Below, one piece after another: positions 21,701 through 36,700 of a DNA stretch of 64,000 nucleotides; position 1 is the first letter of the stretch, and every line of letters starts with the position of its first letter. The notes below the pieces were generated by a model, which made no database searches, was not told the origin of the DNA, and saw nothing but the letters and a program-made list of their open reading frames with translations. The stretch spans positions 21,134,146 to 21,198,145 of the forward strand of contig JAKCOZ010000001.1 in the NCBI GenBank assembly GCA_022605955.1. The letters are read 5' to 3'. The DNA is from Rallus limicola (lineage: Eukaryota > Chordata > Aves > Gruiformes > Rallidae). Made by a program: the position numbers and the translations under genes.

Positions 21701-24700
21701 TATTGAAAGGCTTTTCTTTGTCTGTTGAGTGTAGGTTTTGTACTGCAGCTTCTGATAGGAAGTTAAGGCTATTTACTTCAGACCTACAGGACAAGAATGA
21801 ATTTAAGGTAAGTGCAGCTAAGCTGATTTTTAAAAAACTTGGTCTTTAGTGAAATCTAATCTAATTGCCCTTCTGCCCTGTTTTGCTGAATATACTCTAT
21901 GAGAGAGAATGCTGAACTGTGACAGTACCTGTATCCATCAGCTCTAGGGAAAATCATTGTATTCTACATGCACTTTTCTGTCTTTCAAGTGGGAGTAACC
22001 ATAATTATCAGCTACGTGATACCAGGTTCCTTCATATAAAGGCCTGTACAACTTTTATGTGCTATTTTCTATAGGAAAAGCAAGTTTAGTCACTTCTGTT
22101 TCATGGGGAACTGGAAGTTGCATTTCAGCTCTTTCAAATGGTAGAAAATTTAAAGAAAGAACACTGAATTTACTGCATAACTGCAGACAGGTACACTAAA
22201 CTTGCCCATAGGCTGCCACTTGTTCATTTCTAAGATAGGAAATGTCTGCTTCAAATACAATTTCACTTCCTCTTTCAGTGTAGACAGTGCTGGTTTTAAA
22301 CTAATTTACAAAAGAACTCAAATCTAGTGATTTTCCTGGAGATATCTTTTGTTTGCAAGACATGACAGCTGTCATTTGCATGTGTATGTATTCATCTAAA
22401 TTCTGCCTTCAAAACAGTGTCCCAGGACAAGTACTATTGGATGTTTGTGCTAACCAGTTTGAATTTTTTTGTTGAGGTTTCAGCAAAAATAAGGAACACT
22501 AATAAAGAGTAAAAATGGGGGGGGAAGAGGATTCCTTCTTTTTTAGTGCTTGGGAATATGATAATGCCTCTTTTGGTGAGCATTATGTATTGAGTATAAA
22601 TGAGGAAATAATAGACTTTTATTTATGGTTTGGTAATTTGTATTAGTAAGACTGATACTTATCATACAGAATATAAGTGAATTGCAGATGTCACTTATGT
22701 GGCTATACTGATAATGGAATGAATAACAGCATGGCATAAGAAGTAATGATGGATGTTACTAAAATCAGAATACTTGTCTTTAAAGAAAATATTTCTATGT
22801 TTCTTCATACATGCACATACCCTTAATTGCCTTCTTTTGCCTTTGGTGATCTTAAATGGCTATGTCACCCTGGCAGTGGGATAACTGACATAGTTACCAT
22901 CAACTTTTGTGGCACTGGCAAAATATTTCTAAAAGTTCTTAATGCTGTTTGCTTCTGAGTTGATGTCTGTGTTTCCTTATTATAATTGATAATATATGCT
23001 GGTTTTATGATACTGCAGACAACAAGCTTTAATGTTATGAATTAACTTTCTAGCACAATTTAAAATTGCACGTTAATTATGTAGGCCTGTTGCAATTTGA
23101 GAAATTTATAGAACTGTTTGTAAGCATACAGAAGAAAGACAATGGATAAAATAATTAACAGTGTAGATGATGGGTGGTTAATAAGTGGAAATAATTAAAC
23201 ATAGAAATGAACCTGGTACTACAAATTATTCAGCAAAATTCAGCATCTAAATTCTGGGTTTTTTTAATTTATTTTGGACTAACAAGGGACTTGATGGATT
23301 GTCATCTAAAATCAATGAGAATTCACTTCAGTGTACACAGGTTCAAGCCATGTATGAATGGGATTTTTCTCATGTGTTTAATAAATGTGAAAGCTGGCAA
23401 TTACGTGGAGGGGGGATTAATGAATGATCAAGAACTTTATGTGTTTTTGCCAAAAATTGAATGTGACAGCTGTGATAGTTCGTCACTTTCATGGCTCTTC
23501 CTCTCCCTACATCTGGTCGTTAGCAAAAGGTACTTTTCTATACCTTCCAGGGTAGACCTGATGTGTACACCAGCTTTCAGGCTCTCCGCGCCGATGTGTG
23601 ATACAGCCCAGGCTCAATACTGGGAATTACCAGTGTGACCTGCTGTCTTGCTCCACAGCAGTAATCAGGATTGTAACTCCACTCAGCCACACTTCTGATC
23701 ATTCGTCGGCTTTAACTTTTAATATCCAGGTTCAAGTGAGCAAGTTTATTCTAATGAAGAATTCTAATAGGCTGCTCATTACTGAATTAGAATGAGTTTA
23801 CAAAAAACACACTTTAAAAATAACAATAATTTTGAATATACCAAATGAGATTATTCTTTTCTAGTTCATTATTGATGCATATTACAACCAGAGAAGCAAA
23901 GGGGGCAACTGAGTGGCACGGTCTGCTGTGTGCTGTTTTTTCGGAACAGAGTTTCTGTGATGGATTATTGTTTTCCAGTTCTGACAAGAGTTTTTTTTCT
24001 GGTATCTGACCAACACAAATGACACTTTAAAACAGGCATTTCTAATTTAGGGGAATTTATTACACAGTAGCTTTGACTGGATGCCTAGAAATAAATTGGA
24101 AATGCCACATTTACATTTCTATTAAGATAGCAATTATTTTTCATACAAAAAGGTCCATTGGAGAACTGATTCATCTACCCTTAGGACTGCTTTCAACACT
24201 AAATGCTCTGACTTGCAGTTACAAACTTCTGGAAAAGTATGTTCATTGCATAACACATTAGAATAATTTTTTATGAGAGGTAGTGAGTATAGAGACCACA
24301 GAGTATTAATACAACAGGTGTTGGACATTAGAATGTAGCATTTAGGCTGAACAGCACAGCTGTAAGTATTAGGAGTATAGAAGTTACTGTAATTGCTTTT
24401 TTCCAAATTTAAGTTGATACAAATAAGCTCCCTGGTGTCCAATGGAGACAGAAGAATCATAGATTTTTATTTTTGTCACCTGAAGATGTCATAAATGCTT
24501 CTTCATTTTTGACACTACAAATGACTCAAGATCATTTGTTGCTTATGCAATACAAATTAGAAGTGTTTACTTGCATTTAACAGTCAGGCTATTAGCTTTA
24601 TGCCAGCTCCACTTTATTTAGGATGTGCTGAGGAAAAAGTAAAAATCCATGTTGCTTCTGGGGTAGGCTTGGTCTAATGTTGAAAATAATCAGAAAACAG

Positions 24701-27700
24701 CTAGGAATTAATATGTTTACCTAATAGTGAGGAATTTATTAGTGAAAAAGAAGAATGTGGACCAGTGTGTTTATACTGCTAAAAAATACTGCATTAGACT
24801 ATCTTCCAGGTGTTTTTTGACAAAAACTGTGGAAAATACCCTCTGGGTAGTCATCTTAATTTCTTATACCTGGATGATCACTGCACTGTATACTTCTTGT
24901 CAAGAAAAAAAGTAACACATAATTCTGATTTGAAGTATTTGCATAATCTCAGATGTTCACAAGTGAGCTGTGCTGAGCTGGATTTCAATAAAGTTTGATA
25001 CAGTGGTTTTGTAGTAACAGTCAATTGATACCTCAGAAAAACCTATGGTTGAACTCAAAAAGAACACAGGGAAGACTTTGATCCATTGTATGGTGCACAC
25101 TTTACACATGGGATTTTCAGGAGAGGTACAAAATGTGGAAAGATCAAGGAAGTATGTGATTACAGTCAAAATGTAATCTCTGAACATTTTGTCTTTTATA
25201 GTAAACAATTAGTATGTGTTGCTTCTGGAGGGATAGACAGGGTAATCTTACTCTGTTTTCCCAGTGGAAAATCTGTCTTGATGTAATTATCTACAAGGAA
25301 CTTGAAGCATACTAAGTTTTCCATTACTTTGTCAACAGAACTAATCCAAAATTTATGGGTTGGATCAAGCCCAGAACAACAAACAAAAGGTAAAATATGA
25401 CTGATGGATCTTCATGAAATCTTTTTCTTCTTTTGAGGTTTTCATTTGGAAATGAATTGTGGCTTCCTCCTCCTGCTTCAAATTTTGTTTAATAAAAAGC
25501 ATATTTCATCAGAACTGTGGAAGGAAAATGAGGCAGGATATTTGAAATCAGAATGCTAAAAATTTTCAAAAGACTTGGCATTTCTGTCTAAATAGTTTAG
25601 CATCATCTGAGGATGTATTAGTTCTAATAGAATCCACTAGGTTTTAATAAAATTATGAGCTATTGGAAAAAATTAACTTGGCTGCTGAAAATGTTTCTGT
25701 ATTAAATTGATGAAGCATTCATGAAAGTTTAGAAAGGGAGATTTAGTTATTTTGCATGCTTGAGTGTTTGTTGTTTTGGGTTTTTTTTAAGCAGTTCTGC
25801 ATTTGTTCTTCAGAATAGCTACACTTAGAGAACAGACAGTGTGTTTTCCTTTCAGAAAACTGTGGAACTGGTTGTTTTTATTTGATCTTGTTTTCTTCTG
25901 CAATCTCACTATGTCATGCTATTATTCAGAGGATATTTTTGTCTCCTTTTTATGATACCTTGCTGGGAAAAACAAGAGCAGCTTTGAGCCTTAATCAGCC
26001 AGGCTGGAGAGGATGGAACAATAACAGATACAATATCTACACGTGGACATTTGTCTGACTTAAAATTTTACATGAGATTCCTGTCAAAAAGATCATAGAT
26101 GTAGTTTAAGAGAGAAAATGCATGTAAGTCCTCAGAGCAAACTGATACTTAGTAACTAACTACAGATTTTCTAGTGAGACCAGAGATGATTTATTCTTTC
26201 CTAGCCTCCATGTGAATGAATCTGAATGTGATTTAAACTTTGATTAGACCCTAAATGAGATTAATTTTGCATGCTTGCTAAACGTGTGCGAGTACTTTCT
26301 CTTAGGTTTTTAAAGATTCTGTAAGCTTCTAAAGATTATTGATGTCTGCAGAGAAGTACAAAACATTTAAGAGAACTGAGGGGGAAAAGTGTCTTGATAT
26401 AATGGCCAAGATAGCCAAAAGCCTTTGAAATATTATCTAACATAATTTGTTACTAAAACTGGGATTTTCCCTTTATTCTGAAAAGCTATGCTGCTGAGTT
26501 GAGTTTTGTTATAGATAAATTATTCTTGGTACTAAAAATGTCATGATTAGGAAGCTTCAGGTGAGAAACATTACACAGTGACATGGTTCCCATTGAAACT
26601 AGTTCATGCTTTCTGCAACTGTAAATGTTTGGGTTTGAGTGACAATTCATGTGTGCTCATATCCTACTGACTGTGTGATCCATTAATTCACAAAGAGTCG
26701 ACACTATATTCGGTTTTCCTTCTTTAGCACAAGAGCATATACACAACAGAGCACTCTGTCTTCTTGTCAAATACTTAGCAATTAAGCACAATTTCTGTTA
26801 AGTGTTGTATGGCTTGCTTAGTTCTGGTTGTACTGTTCCTCACTGTTGGTTTTCTTAAAGTCTTCAGGGTGCATTGTCTTCTGTTTCATCTTCTTTCACT
26901 GAGAATTTTTTCAGATTTGTCTGAAGGTAGCCTTTTTATCAGCATCTTTGCTGGACATACATTTGTAGGCAGTTTGTGTACTGACTGCTTGGAAAAAGGC
27001 ATATAGTGGACAAGTAGCTGGTTTATTGCTTCTTCAGGGAAAAAAATACTGCTGCTTGCAGGAACCCCTAGTGAAAAATATTATTCAGAGATATTTCATT
27101 TAGAGTTGCTTACCAGTAATCAGAGTTCTTTAAGGTATCATGCATACATTCACTTTCTGCTCATTCTCCTCTTTCTGAGATTAATTATCTTCTATCTTCA
27201 AAATTCAGTGGTTGAGAGGAAGATAAAAAGTTCTGGTGTGATTGGCTAATATATTTCAAGCAAGAGCATCAAGCTGACCTCTGGTAACTATATGGAATGG
27301 GGTAGGGGGGGAGAATGTCTTTTCACCTACAGTATGAATCTACACATGAATTAGATAATTCAAAGAACTCTGGTTACTGATAAGTACTTTTTCTTTAATC
27401 TTCCATAGAAAATGACAGCTTAACCTTAACACTCAGATCCTTACTGTGTCTATTAAATACATTGTGGACTGATAGTAAGGTAAAAGTTTTTGGTTTTTTT
27501 TCTGGTTGACAGACATTTGATGGCCACTCGGGTTACATTAATGATCTGGTGTTTGCTCCCAAAGAAGGTCAAGAAATTGCAAGTGTAAGTGATGATCACA
27601 CCTGCAGGTATGCATTTTGTTCAAAATATTATTGTAGTAGTTTGTCTCTTCTGTGCATGTATGCTTTCTATAGTTGCTTAAACAAATAAGCATTTATTTC

Positions 27701-30700
27701 TTTTTAATGGGCCTTCATAACCCACGAACAAGACTAGTGTGCTAACAAGAAAACAAGTAGATTAGTCTTGTCAACTAGGTTGTGGACTGGCTTTTTGTTG
27801 TGAATTGTGGGTTGGTTTTTTGTCAAAGCAGCACTTCAAACTAGCTAGATAAAATATCACTGAACTCTACAGACCCTCTCTATCCGTTCTGGCATCAGAT
27901 GAGTCAGAACTCGGCCACTTAGCCAAATTTATTAGCCTTACTAGGAGGTAAGCCTCCTATTAGCCTTACATAGCTTAAGGACAGTACCATACTAACAGTG
28001 GTACTGACAGCTCATAACATCATTATTATAGCTGTTTCAAACCCATACATTTAGCTATTTGTAACTTGAAGTAAAAGAGAAACAGATATGTTTTGAAAAG
28101 CACTGGTTAAGGCTTTCTACTGCAGGGGTTGTTCCTTGTCAAAAGGTTCCCCATCCCTTTCTTGTAGTAGTGCACATGAATCTATAAAGCTGCCCTTATC
28201 CCTTCAATGCAGCTCCCAGTTGGAGAGATGAGGAAGGCACCTATGCAGGCTTTGCAAATCATTGAAGTAGTACCAAGAGACTTGAGAAAACTTTGACTGT
28301 CTTTGTAATAGCTGTGATAATTCAAAACTTGTCTCAGTTAAGGATCTGGCTTTCACCCACCCCTCCACCCCCCACCCACCGATTGTATGAATTCTGTATT
28401 TTCTCTTTGAAGTTTCCACCATATCAGTTCCTGTATAAAAAAAACTGTTAGTACCTATGGGGGGGAGGAGGGAAGTAATTTTGCACTTCAGCCATCTTCT
28501 ACCTGCTAAGAGAAAAAGGAATAGCTCTTAGAATGATTACCCTGTGTATGAGACTCTGTAAAGGGTAGATTATAAACTGGTACAAATCATGGTTTAGCAG
28601 TGTTACTTGAGCTATTCTGTCTACCTAAATTGAAAATCTAAAAAGCCTGTGATTTTAACCCCTAAGGAACACAGAAATACTACTTTGACCAGTAGGCAGA
28701 TTTACCTTAGACAGGGCATCTGTATTCAAAAAAAAAATCATTAGAAATTAATAGTAGAAGCCTATGACTTATCTGTAGCTTTTTCTGAATTATTTCCTGT
28801 CCTTTATTTCTTTATTAAATCTCAACTAGTATTTGGCTTATTCAGCAAGAGCTGTTTGAATGTGTGGCCTTTTTTTTAATTTTGTTTATTTTATTAAATG
28901 CTTGGTGTTCCTGGGATGAAAGAGAACTTTTAAAGCCAGTAGTCTGATATTAAATTAAAAGGAAATAAAAATGATATAATTAATGTGTACTATCAAGATT
29001 TCAACTTAGTAACTCTGAAAGACATTTTATGCAGTAAACCATAAAGCCTTTGGTTAAAAGCCATGGGAAATAAGTAGGATTTTTTTTGGCTACTTGAGTT
29101 CTTATTTTTTCCATTCATGCATGTGGAGCATGAAGACTTTTTTTATTGAATTTAAAGGTTACACTTTCAAAACTAATGGAAAATGCATTCCCTGGGACTT
29201 ACCAAAATCATTCCTTACTTACTGTGTCATTTGCTTCAGCAGTAATGTAAGAAGAGGAATAATTCTTCTGTCTGTACTGGGTTTCTAGCCTGAAATTGCT
29301 CTGAGGATACATCATCTCTTAATATCTTTGGAATAAAGTTCTAGAACAATTAGTACAAGAACATGGAGTTTTGAGTATTTGGGTATTCTTCTGTTAGAGT
29401 TCCACTTTTAAATCTTAATAATGTCTTAGTACAGTATTTCAGGATGCACAGAATATATACAAACATGTTTAGATCTTGCCTGGTTTTTACTCATAAGTAA
29501 GTTCAGCAGAGATCTCAAAGGAACCCAACTTTTAGGTTTTTGTGCACTGAACAATCTTGCCAGAAGCTGCTCCAACAGTGATACCTGAGATCTAGGTTCT
29601 GTTGTTTTGGCTGAAAGACAGACAGTTTAAGTCAGACACTGGTTGAAGAGGCTGTGGTGATATATTCAGTGTTCTTACCTTTAAATCGTTGCTGTGCCGT
29701 TCAGGAATTCTTGTTTCTTGCTCATGGTCTTTTATTGGCCTTGTTGATCTCACAACAATGACTTCCCCAGCTGTGAAGTAGAACTGAAGTAAAAAAATTA
29801 CAGTAGCCTTCTGTTTATGTAGTTGTATATAAAAATATTGTGTACATTCATAGACAAGTGTAGAGGTGTTGGTATGTTAATATGCTGTATGCTTTAATAA
29901 TCTTGAGTGTCTTTCCACTGAGTATCTCAAAGTTAATACAACCTTAAAAAGAACTGCTTTTCTGAAAGAAGACACCTTTGGAAGGCTCTTAAAACTGACC
30001 ATGGTATTTGTTAGTCACAATGGTATTTGTCTTATAGATCAAAATTCTGTGACTAAAATGGCATCTGCAAAATTAATTGAAAAATTCAACTCCTGGGTTC
30101 TAAATCTCATATATGACTTACTTCATTTTGTCCCTAGGGTGGCTGTGTTAAAAGATGGATGAAGCTGTTCGTAAACTAATTAGTAAACTAATATTGAAGA
30201 ACTTGCAGGATAGTTTCCTGTATTTCACTTTTTTTATATAATTCATACTTTTTGTACTCTTTAAAAATATAAAACTCTTTTTGAAGTTTTATTGCAAAAT
30301 TTAAAGAAAATAGTAAAAGATGGCAGAGGAAATAGCTAAAAAAAGTACTGTTTTATTAAACAAAAATTTGAGTCAATATGTCATATGTGCTAACACTTAG
30401 TACAACTAAAGTAAAAATAAATAAAAGTATCTTGCATATACATCAAAAAAATCAAATCTAGGGTATTTATATGTTTCCACTGAAGTCATATAGGTTTCTT
30501 TTTCTTTATGATTACCTTTCATATGTCAGCTTCAAAATTCTATATATTTATGTGCAAAGGAATTTGCTAGTTCATTTCTTGGTATCATAGAAAACCGTGT
30601 TTAATAAATGAAAAAATAACTTTTATGATAGCTTTAAGGAATATCTAATTCCTTAACATTATAAAGCATTATACACTTTGAATGTTTGCGTGATGTGTAG

Positions 30701-33700
30701 GAACACACAGGTTCCACACCTAATGAGAACTACATGTACAATTCCCTGTGGACCACTAATAAATATAAAAGGAAAAAAAAACATTGCTAGCTTTTTCATT
30801 AGGATTTGGAAATACAACATAGGAGGCTGTGGGGATTCAGATGTACAAATTGTGATGAGGCCTTTGCAAAAAGAACACGGGAAATGTCTGGAAACCAGCA
30901 CAAACTTAAGAGACACCCTTCTGCTGTTGGTAGTTTTCTGATGTTCCTTGAAGTGTAATGCAACATACCATCCAGGTAAAACCTGCTAGTGTCATATGGA
31001 TGATAAAAATTAACCTCTGACCATTAGAAAGTTAATTCAGCCTGATGATATTCGCCTCATACTCCATCCTCATACAGAACTGAAAGTTTGCTGACAGTGT
31101 GAGGCCATTCATCATGGCAGCAGTGCAATTTCTCATGGTCATCAAGTGCTGGATGGGCTTGTATTTTAAAAAGCTGAAAAGGAATTTTTTTCTCCTCTCC
31201 CTCTTTTTTTTTTTTTTAATTATTTCTTGAACTGCATCATCTTCCTCTCTTCTTGTGTGTATAATAGAAAAGAATATAGAGTTGACTTACCTTCTGCTTT
31301 ATCTCTGAAAGTACTCGCCCTTCGATTTCTGAGTTCTGTTGAGTTACTGACACTCATGTTACTTCATAGAGAAGGACTTTGTAATTTATTTATCAGTCAT
31401 GGTTAAGTTCAGGCTTCTCTGTTGCACATACTACAAATGCCAGTCCATCAGGTTAGGTTTGCTCCCTGGAGGATTCAGGAGGGAAAGTTTGATGTCATTG
31501 GAGTTGAAATTAATTAGAGTCTCAAAATTTACTGTAGTGTTGTATCTGTTTTTAGAGGGTTTTAGTGTGTAGAGTATTTGTTCCCATGGCACTCGAAGGT
31601 CTTAGTTATTTTGTGTAGATCTTTCTCTAGATGATATGAAAGCAAGCCAATTGCTTGCTCTTGGTTGTGGTGGTTTGGTTTGGTTTTTTTCCTGTGTTCT
31701 TTAATGTGTTGCCAGTGCTTGTTGAACTTCAGTCCTACATTTTTAATTCAATAAATATTTCAGTCTTTGGCTATATTGAAAAGTTGTCATTCTCACTTAT
31801 TAATGCCTCCAAAATGGTATTTTATTTGTTTCTTCCCATTCCTAGTGAACTCAGTTAAGGATTTTTGCCAATAATTTTAAAAAAGGTATCTTATTTCATG
31901 TTGTTCTATCTGCATCTGTTTGTTGTGATAGAATTCCCCAGTGTATCTTCATTGTCCTGGTTTCAGTCAGGATAGAGTTAATTTCATTTGTAGCAGCGGA
32001 TGGAATGCTGTGTTTGGGAGTTAAAATGAAAACAGTGCTGATAACACCCTGATGTTTTTAGTTGCAGTCAGACAGTCAATGCCAGGACAGGTGACCCAGA
32101 TGGGCCAAAGAGAGTATTCCATGCCAATTACGTCCTGCCCAGGATAAAGGGGGGCTGAGGGGAGGAAGAAGGGCGGTTCCGGGACGCGAGCGGCCGGGAC
32201 GCGAGGGTCTTGGGGGACGGTCGGGTTCCGGGACGGCTCTGGGTGGTACGGCCTGAGTTGTGTGGTTCGGTGAGAAACTGCATTGTGTATCAATATTTTC
32301 ATATTCTTTTGCTCTATAGTCCTGTTAGCATTTTATATATTTTATTTTTCTGTTATCTTAGTAAACTATCCTTATCCCAACCCACGGGCCTCTTAGTTTC
32401 TTGGTTTTGGAGTTATTTGCCCCTTCCTTTTCCCTTCCCTTGTTTCCCCCCCTCCCCTTTTTCCCTTTTCTCCTGCTCTTTTACTTTAAGGAGCAGGCAG
32501 CTGCGTGGATCTCGGCCCAAGCCGGGGTGAAACCACGACATTCATGTAAGAAATGTCATACCAAAATATTTTTCCTGAAGTATGCTGGTTACAGTTATCA
32601 AGCTACTTACGCATTATAATTGATAAAAATAAAGAAGTCTCATCTTTGCACACTTTTTGTATCCATTCCTGTATGTCCCCCAGCTGTAAGACTGGAGTCT
32701 TACACAATTTCTGTGATGCTTTTACTTCCACAATACCAGTATTAACAATTTTTGCACTTCACGATCACTATGTGAGTATTAACTGGTCTCTTGTTACAAT
32801 ATCCAGTCAGCTAAAACAAAAATTTAAAAATCACTTTTCCAAATCAAACATTTGGAACTTTATTTCAGCTTGGCCTTAAGTGTGGATGAGTAAGGCTCTA
32901 TTTAGGAAGCCTTCAAAATACACAGAAATGGCAGCTATTTCCTGTGTCACAAATTATCACTTAGGTTAAGGGTCACACAGTCCTACAGCATAGTCTAGCC
33001 TATAACTTGTTCAAAATAGAAACCATTGCATCAGATACATTTAGCAATTACCTTGTATTTTAAAAGCTCATTGGTAGAAGTGTTTTTGAGTTTCTCAGTT
33101 AACAGCCATCACACAGCATCAGTTTTATGTCTACATATTTCCTTTTTTGGGTGAAAGGATACAACTGAAGCTTTGCATTTTTGCAAAAAATACTGCTGGT
33201 GTCTGGCTTTGCTTTTGATAACTTCAAGGGTATTTTAATAGTAGCAGTAGTGTATATTTCTTGGACTGCGTGTGCATGTTCTGAGATGCATGTTAGCTAA
33301 GAACAGTCAGTTGAGACACTTCAGATGGTACATATGCAGCTCCTCTGCCTCTGCTACGTCTGCCAACATGTCAGGGGATAATAAGAATTACATCCAATGG
33401 TTACCAGCAAAAACCAGAGCAATCGTTGCATATCCAAGTAGGTATTACAAGAAACTAGAGGTAACGTGGATTTTAATGCCAAAATTCAAAAGATTCTAAT
33501 TACTAATTCTTTAATAACATTGACATTTCCTTTGACCACCAGAAGAACATGGGTCAAATTTTTAAAAGAGTATTTAAATATTTACTCTATGAAAAGGCTT
33601 TTATTTCATGAATCAAAAGTAAGTTTATGCTCTACAGGCATAAATTTGGGAACCTGCATGCTGAGTCAGTAGATACTTTAAGATGTCTGTCCCCGTTGAA

Positions 33701-36700
33701 CTGCTGCTCAGTAGCACAGATGAATTTCCCTTTTCACCCCATGCAACCTCTTTCTGTGGCTTTTTTCACACACTGTGCTGAACAGGGAGTTTTGCTGCCT
33801 AATTCTGCAGCAGTGAACTGTTAGGGCAGTGCATTTACAGAACATTTACATGATTTATAAAAACATAAAGTCTTTATTTTGTCAGTAAAATAAAATAAAC
33901 TACTAGAAGTTAACTTCATATTACACCTTTCTCTTCTGAACAGCTAGAGGGAATTTCTACAGTTCCACTTCAACCTATACAAGGCTTCACTTCAGCCTTC
34001 AACACAAGGCCAGTGTTGGTTGTGTTCTCCACAGTGTTAACTAATCTCTGCACTTCTATTTTTCTCTCTGAGATCTTCTCTCCTTACCCCTTGTGCTCCA
34101 TGAGAAACAACTTCACTTGCTACCTTTGTTGTGTGATCTCGGTAACAGGAATCTCTCTCCATTCTGCGTAGCCATCTAGGCTATTCAGGGGTGACAGGAT
34201 TTTCCTCAGATGTGAAATATGTCTGATGGACATACAAACGTACATGAGCAAGGCATTTTTAAGTTAGATACCACTAAAAAAAAACCACACCCCCAAAAAA
34301 AAAGTTGAGCATTTTTAAGAGTAGGTGAGACGGTAAATTCTGAGTAATGGTTCCATATAGTTGACCGTGTTTTGTGGTTGGGAAAGGTATCAGATGTCAA
34401 GGTTTGTTCAAGCCCCCAGCCACTCACTAAAATCATCAGAAATCTTATCTTGGAAGAATTCTCTATTTTACTTCCCATCTTCTGTGGATTTGAGAAGTCC
34501 CAGGTGGTTGCAGTATGGTTTTGTTCTTTTCCGGTTGCAAATGATGGGGTTTTTATTCAGTTTGGATTTGGTTTTACTCTCTAGTTACGATTATTCAGAA
34601 AATTAGATATAAAATATGGATCATCTGTATTACCACAAGTCAGGTTTTCAGGTGTTCTAATGTTGTGCATTAATAAACATCAATAAAAGAACATTAATAA
34701 AAGTCTATTGTGTGATAAAATTACTGTGCGTACGCAGCATGTATGTTGTATGCATGAGTATGGATAATGACAATATAGTTGTTCCTGTGTAGTTTGAATA
34801 TCTTCATGCTTTGAGATTACTGCCCTTGTCATTTGGTTAATCACAGGATGTGAATGACAAGAGGAATGTACTAACATTCCAAGAATTTTCTTTAATAACA
34901 TTTGCAACTATTTTTATTTGGTGTTAAAATTTTCTGAGCACTACAGCATATATTTTCTTAATCCTTAGTTACTTAAAAATAGTTAATTTACTGAGCAGAT
35001 TACGTATTGTTTTTGAGGCTTCCCAGTATTAAAACTTTGGCTCTTATTTCAGCTGTGGTTATTCAAGCTCTTCTTTAAATTTGTTGTGGAAGCTTTTTTA
35101 AATATATTTTTTTTAAAAAAAAACACAAAATCAAACAATAATTAGACTATATAGTAATAGTGGGGACCAGAGGAGAAATAGGAGTGTGACATACTGCAGG
35201 GTTACAAAGAATAAGGATGTTTGGAAAAAAGTAGACACTGTTTTGCTTTGGTATTATCACTAATTAGTTTCAAGGACTTTGAATGGGAGACAAAGTGTTC
35301 AGTCTTTTTGGATTGATGTACATGATAGGAATGTGGACAAAACTAGAGGGGTTTTTAGCATCTGTAGCTGATTTGGTTATGATTACTGAGTAATTGAGTA
35401 ACTGAAATTCAGTCTGGCTAAATTTTTTGTCTTTGCACATTTTTTACATGGGTTAGTCACAAAGAAATATTGAAAAGAGTTAATTGAACACATATGTATT
35501 TGTAAACTTCCATACCAGTGTGGACTTGGTGCATTCAGACAAAGATCTATTTTGATAGATTTTGCCTGGGTTTTGGTTTTCTATTTGTTTTGTGAAACCA
35601 AGCAATACCATCTTTGTTATCAATAAAGAAAGAAGAAAATTTAAGATGGGCATTTATCCTTTTTTTTTCTTGTCTATATACTGTTTGTCACTAACAATCT
35701 TACCATTCTTACAAACTAAGAGGTACAACTTTGGCATTTTATAAATAATAAAGTTAGGGAGGTAGAAAGCATAAATTTCTGTCTCAACACCTAATAACCT
35801 CACTTCAGGGAAGGAAACATGATGGCATGTTTCTCTGGCCAAAATGATTCACCATCTTCTGTTATATCATAATTTTCTCCCTGCACAGTAAATACACATG
35901 GAAAGTGTTGATTTGACTTGGACAAATCTACAAGGCAAAATTTTTGGCAGTAGAAGAAAGTATTGTATGTTTCTAAGTTACCTAATCAAGTAGATATTTC
36001 ATTTTTTAAACGGTTGTCAGGTTTTTGTTTTGACTTTTTTTAATAAGGACACTGATCCTTCAAGATTAGAGACCCTGTGTTTTCTACAGGGAAAACAAAT
36101 ATTTGATCTGTTGTGGTTTGGCATAAGAAAACAACATTGTTCATTAAATATATTTACTTTATTCCCATATATTTTGTCTAGACTTATGATGTATTATTTA
36201 AGAGTTTTTTGAAATCTCTTAAATATAAGGCTCTAAGCACCCTGGTGAGATATAAACTGAAAAAGTCTGGAGGAAGTCAGCAAAAATCCTCTAGAATAAA
36301 CAATAACAGTATGTAGACACTCATCTAACTCAAAAGACTGAGCAGAACCCTACTGAAAAAATTGGTTGTTTCTAAGGTTTTGTATGTCAGGGAGGCAGGT
36401 TATATGTGTATGTTTTGGTGTGAAAATGCATATAAATAGTATACAGCCTTGTGGTTCAGACTGATGTTTACAACTGTGTCTTTGTCCTACAACTGAGCTG
36501 TGGATTTTGTAGGAATAGAGGCAGTTGAGCAGTAGCTGTGAGCAGTTTGGGGGTTGTTGCATTTCATAAACGAAGTAGCTTCATGGTTCATTAACACTCG
36601 CATTGTATGCGTCCAAAGAAAACTCACTCATCACCTAACCTAGTTTTTGGTGTTTCAGCATAAGCTTCCCTGTCAATCTGCATTGACCAAACACTGCTGA

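Noticed and set aside
23207..23638. 143-codon open frame in a NUP37 intron
   Set aside because: Unusual residue mix, no recognisable domain and no splice logic. Probably chance in an AT-rich intron.
32021..32530. Open frames of 93-108 codons around 32.0-32.9 kb
   Set aside because: Those at 32021-32530 lie within the solo LTR, which has no coding role. No retroviral gene is present.
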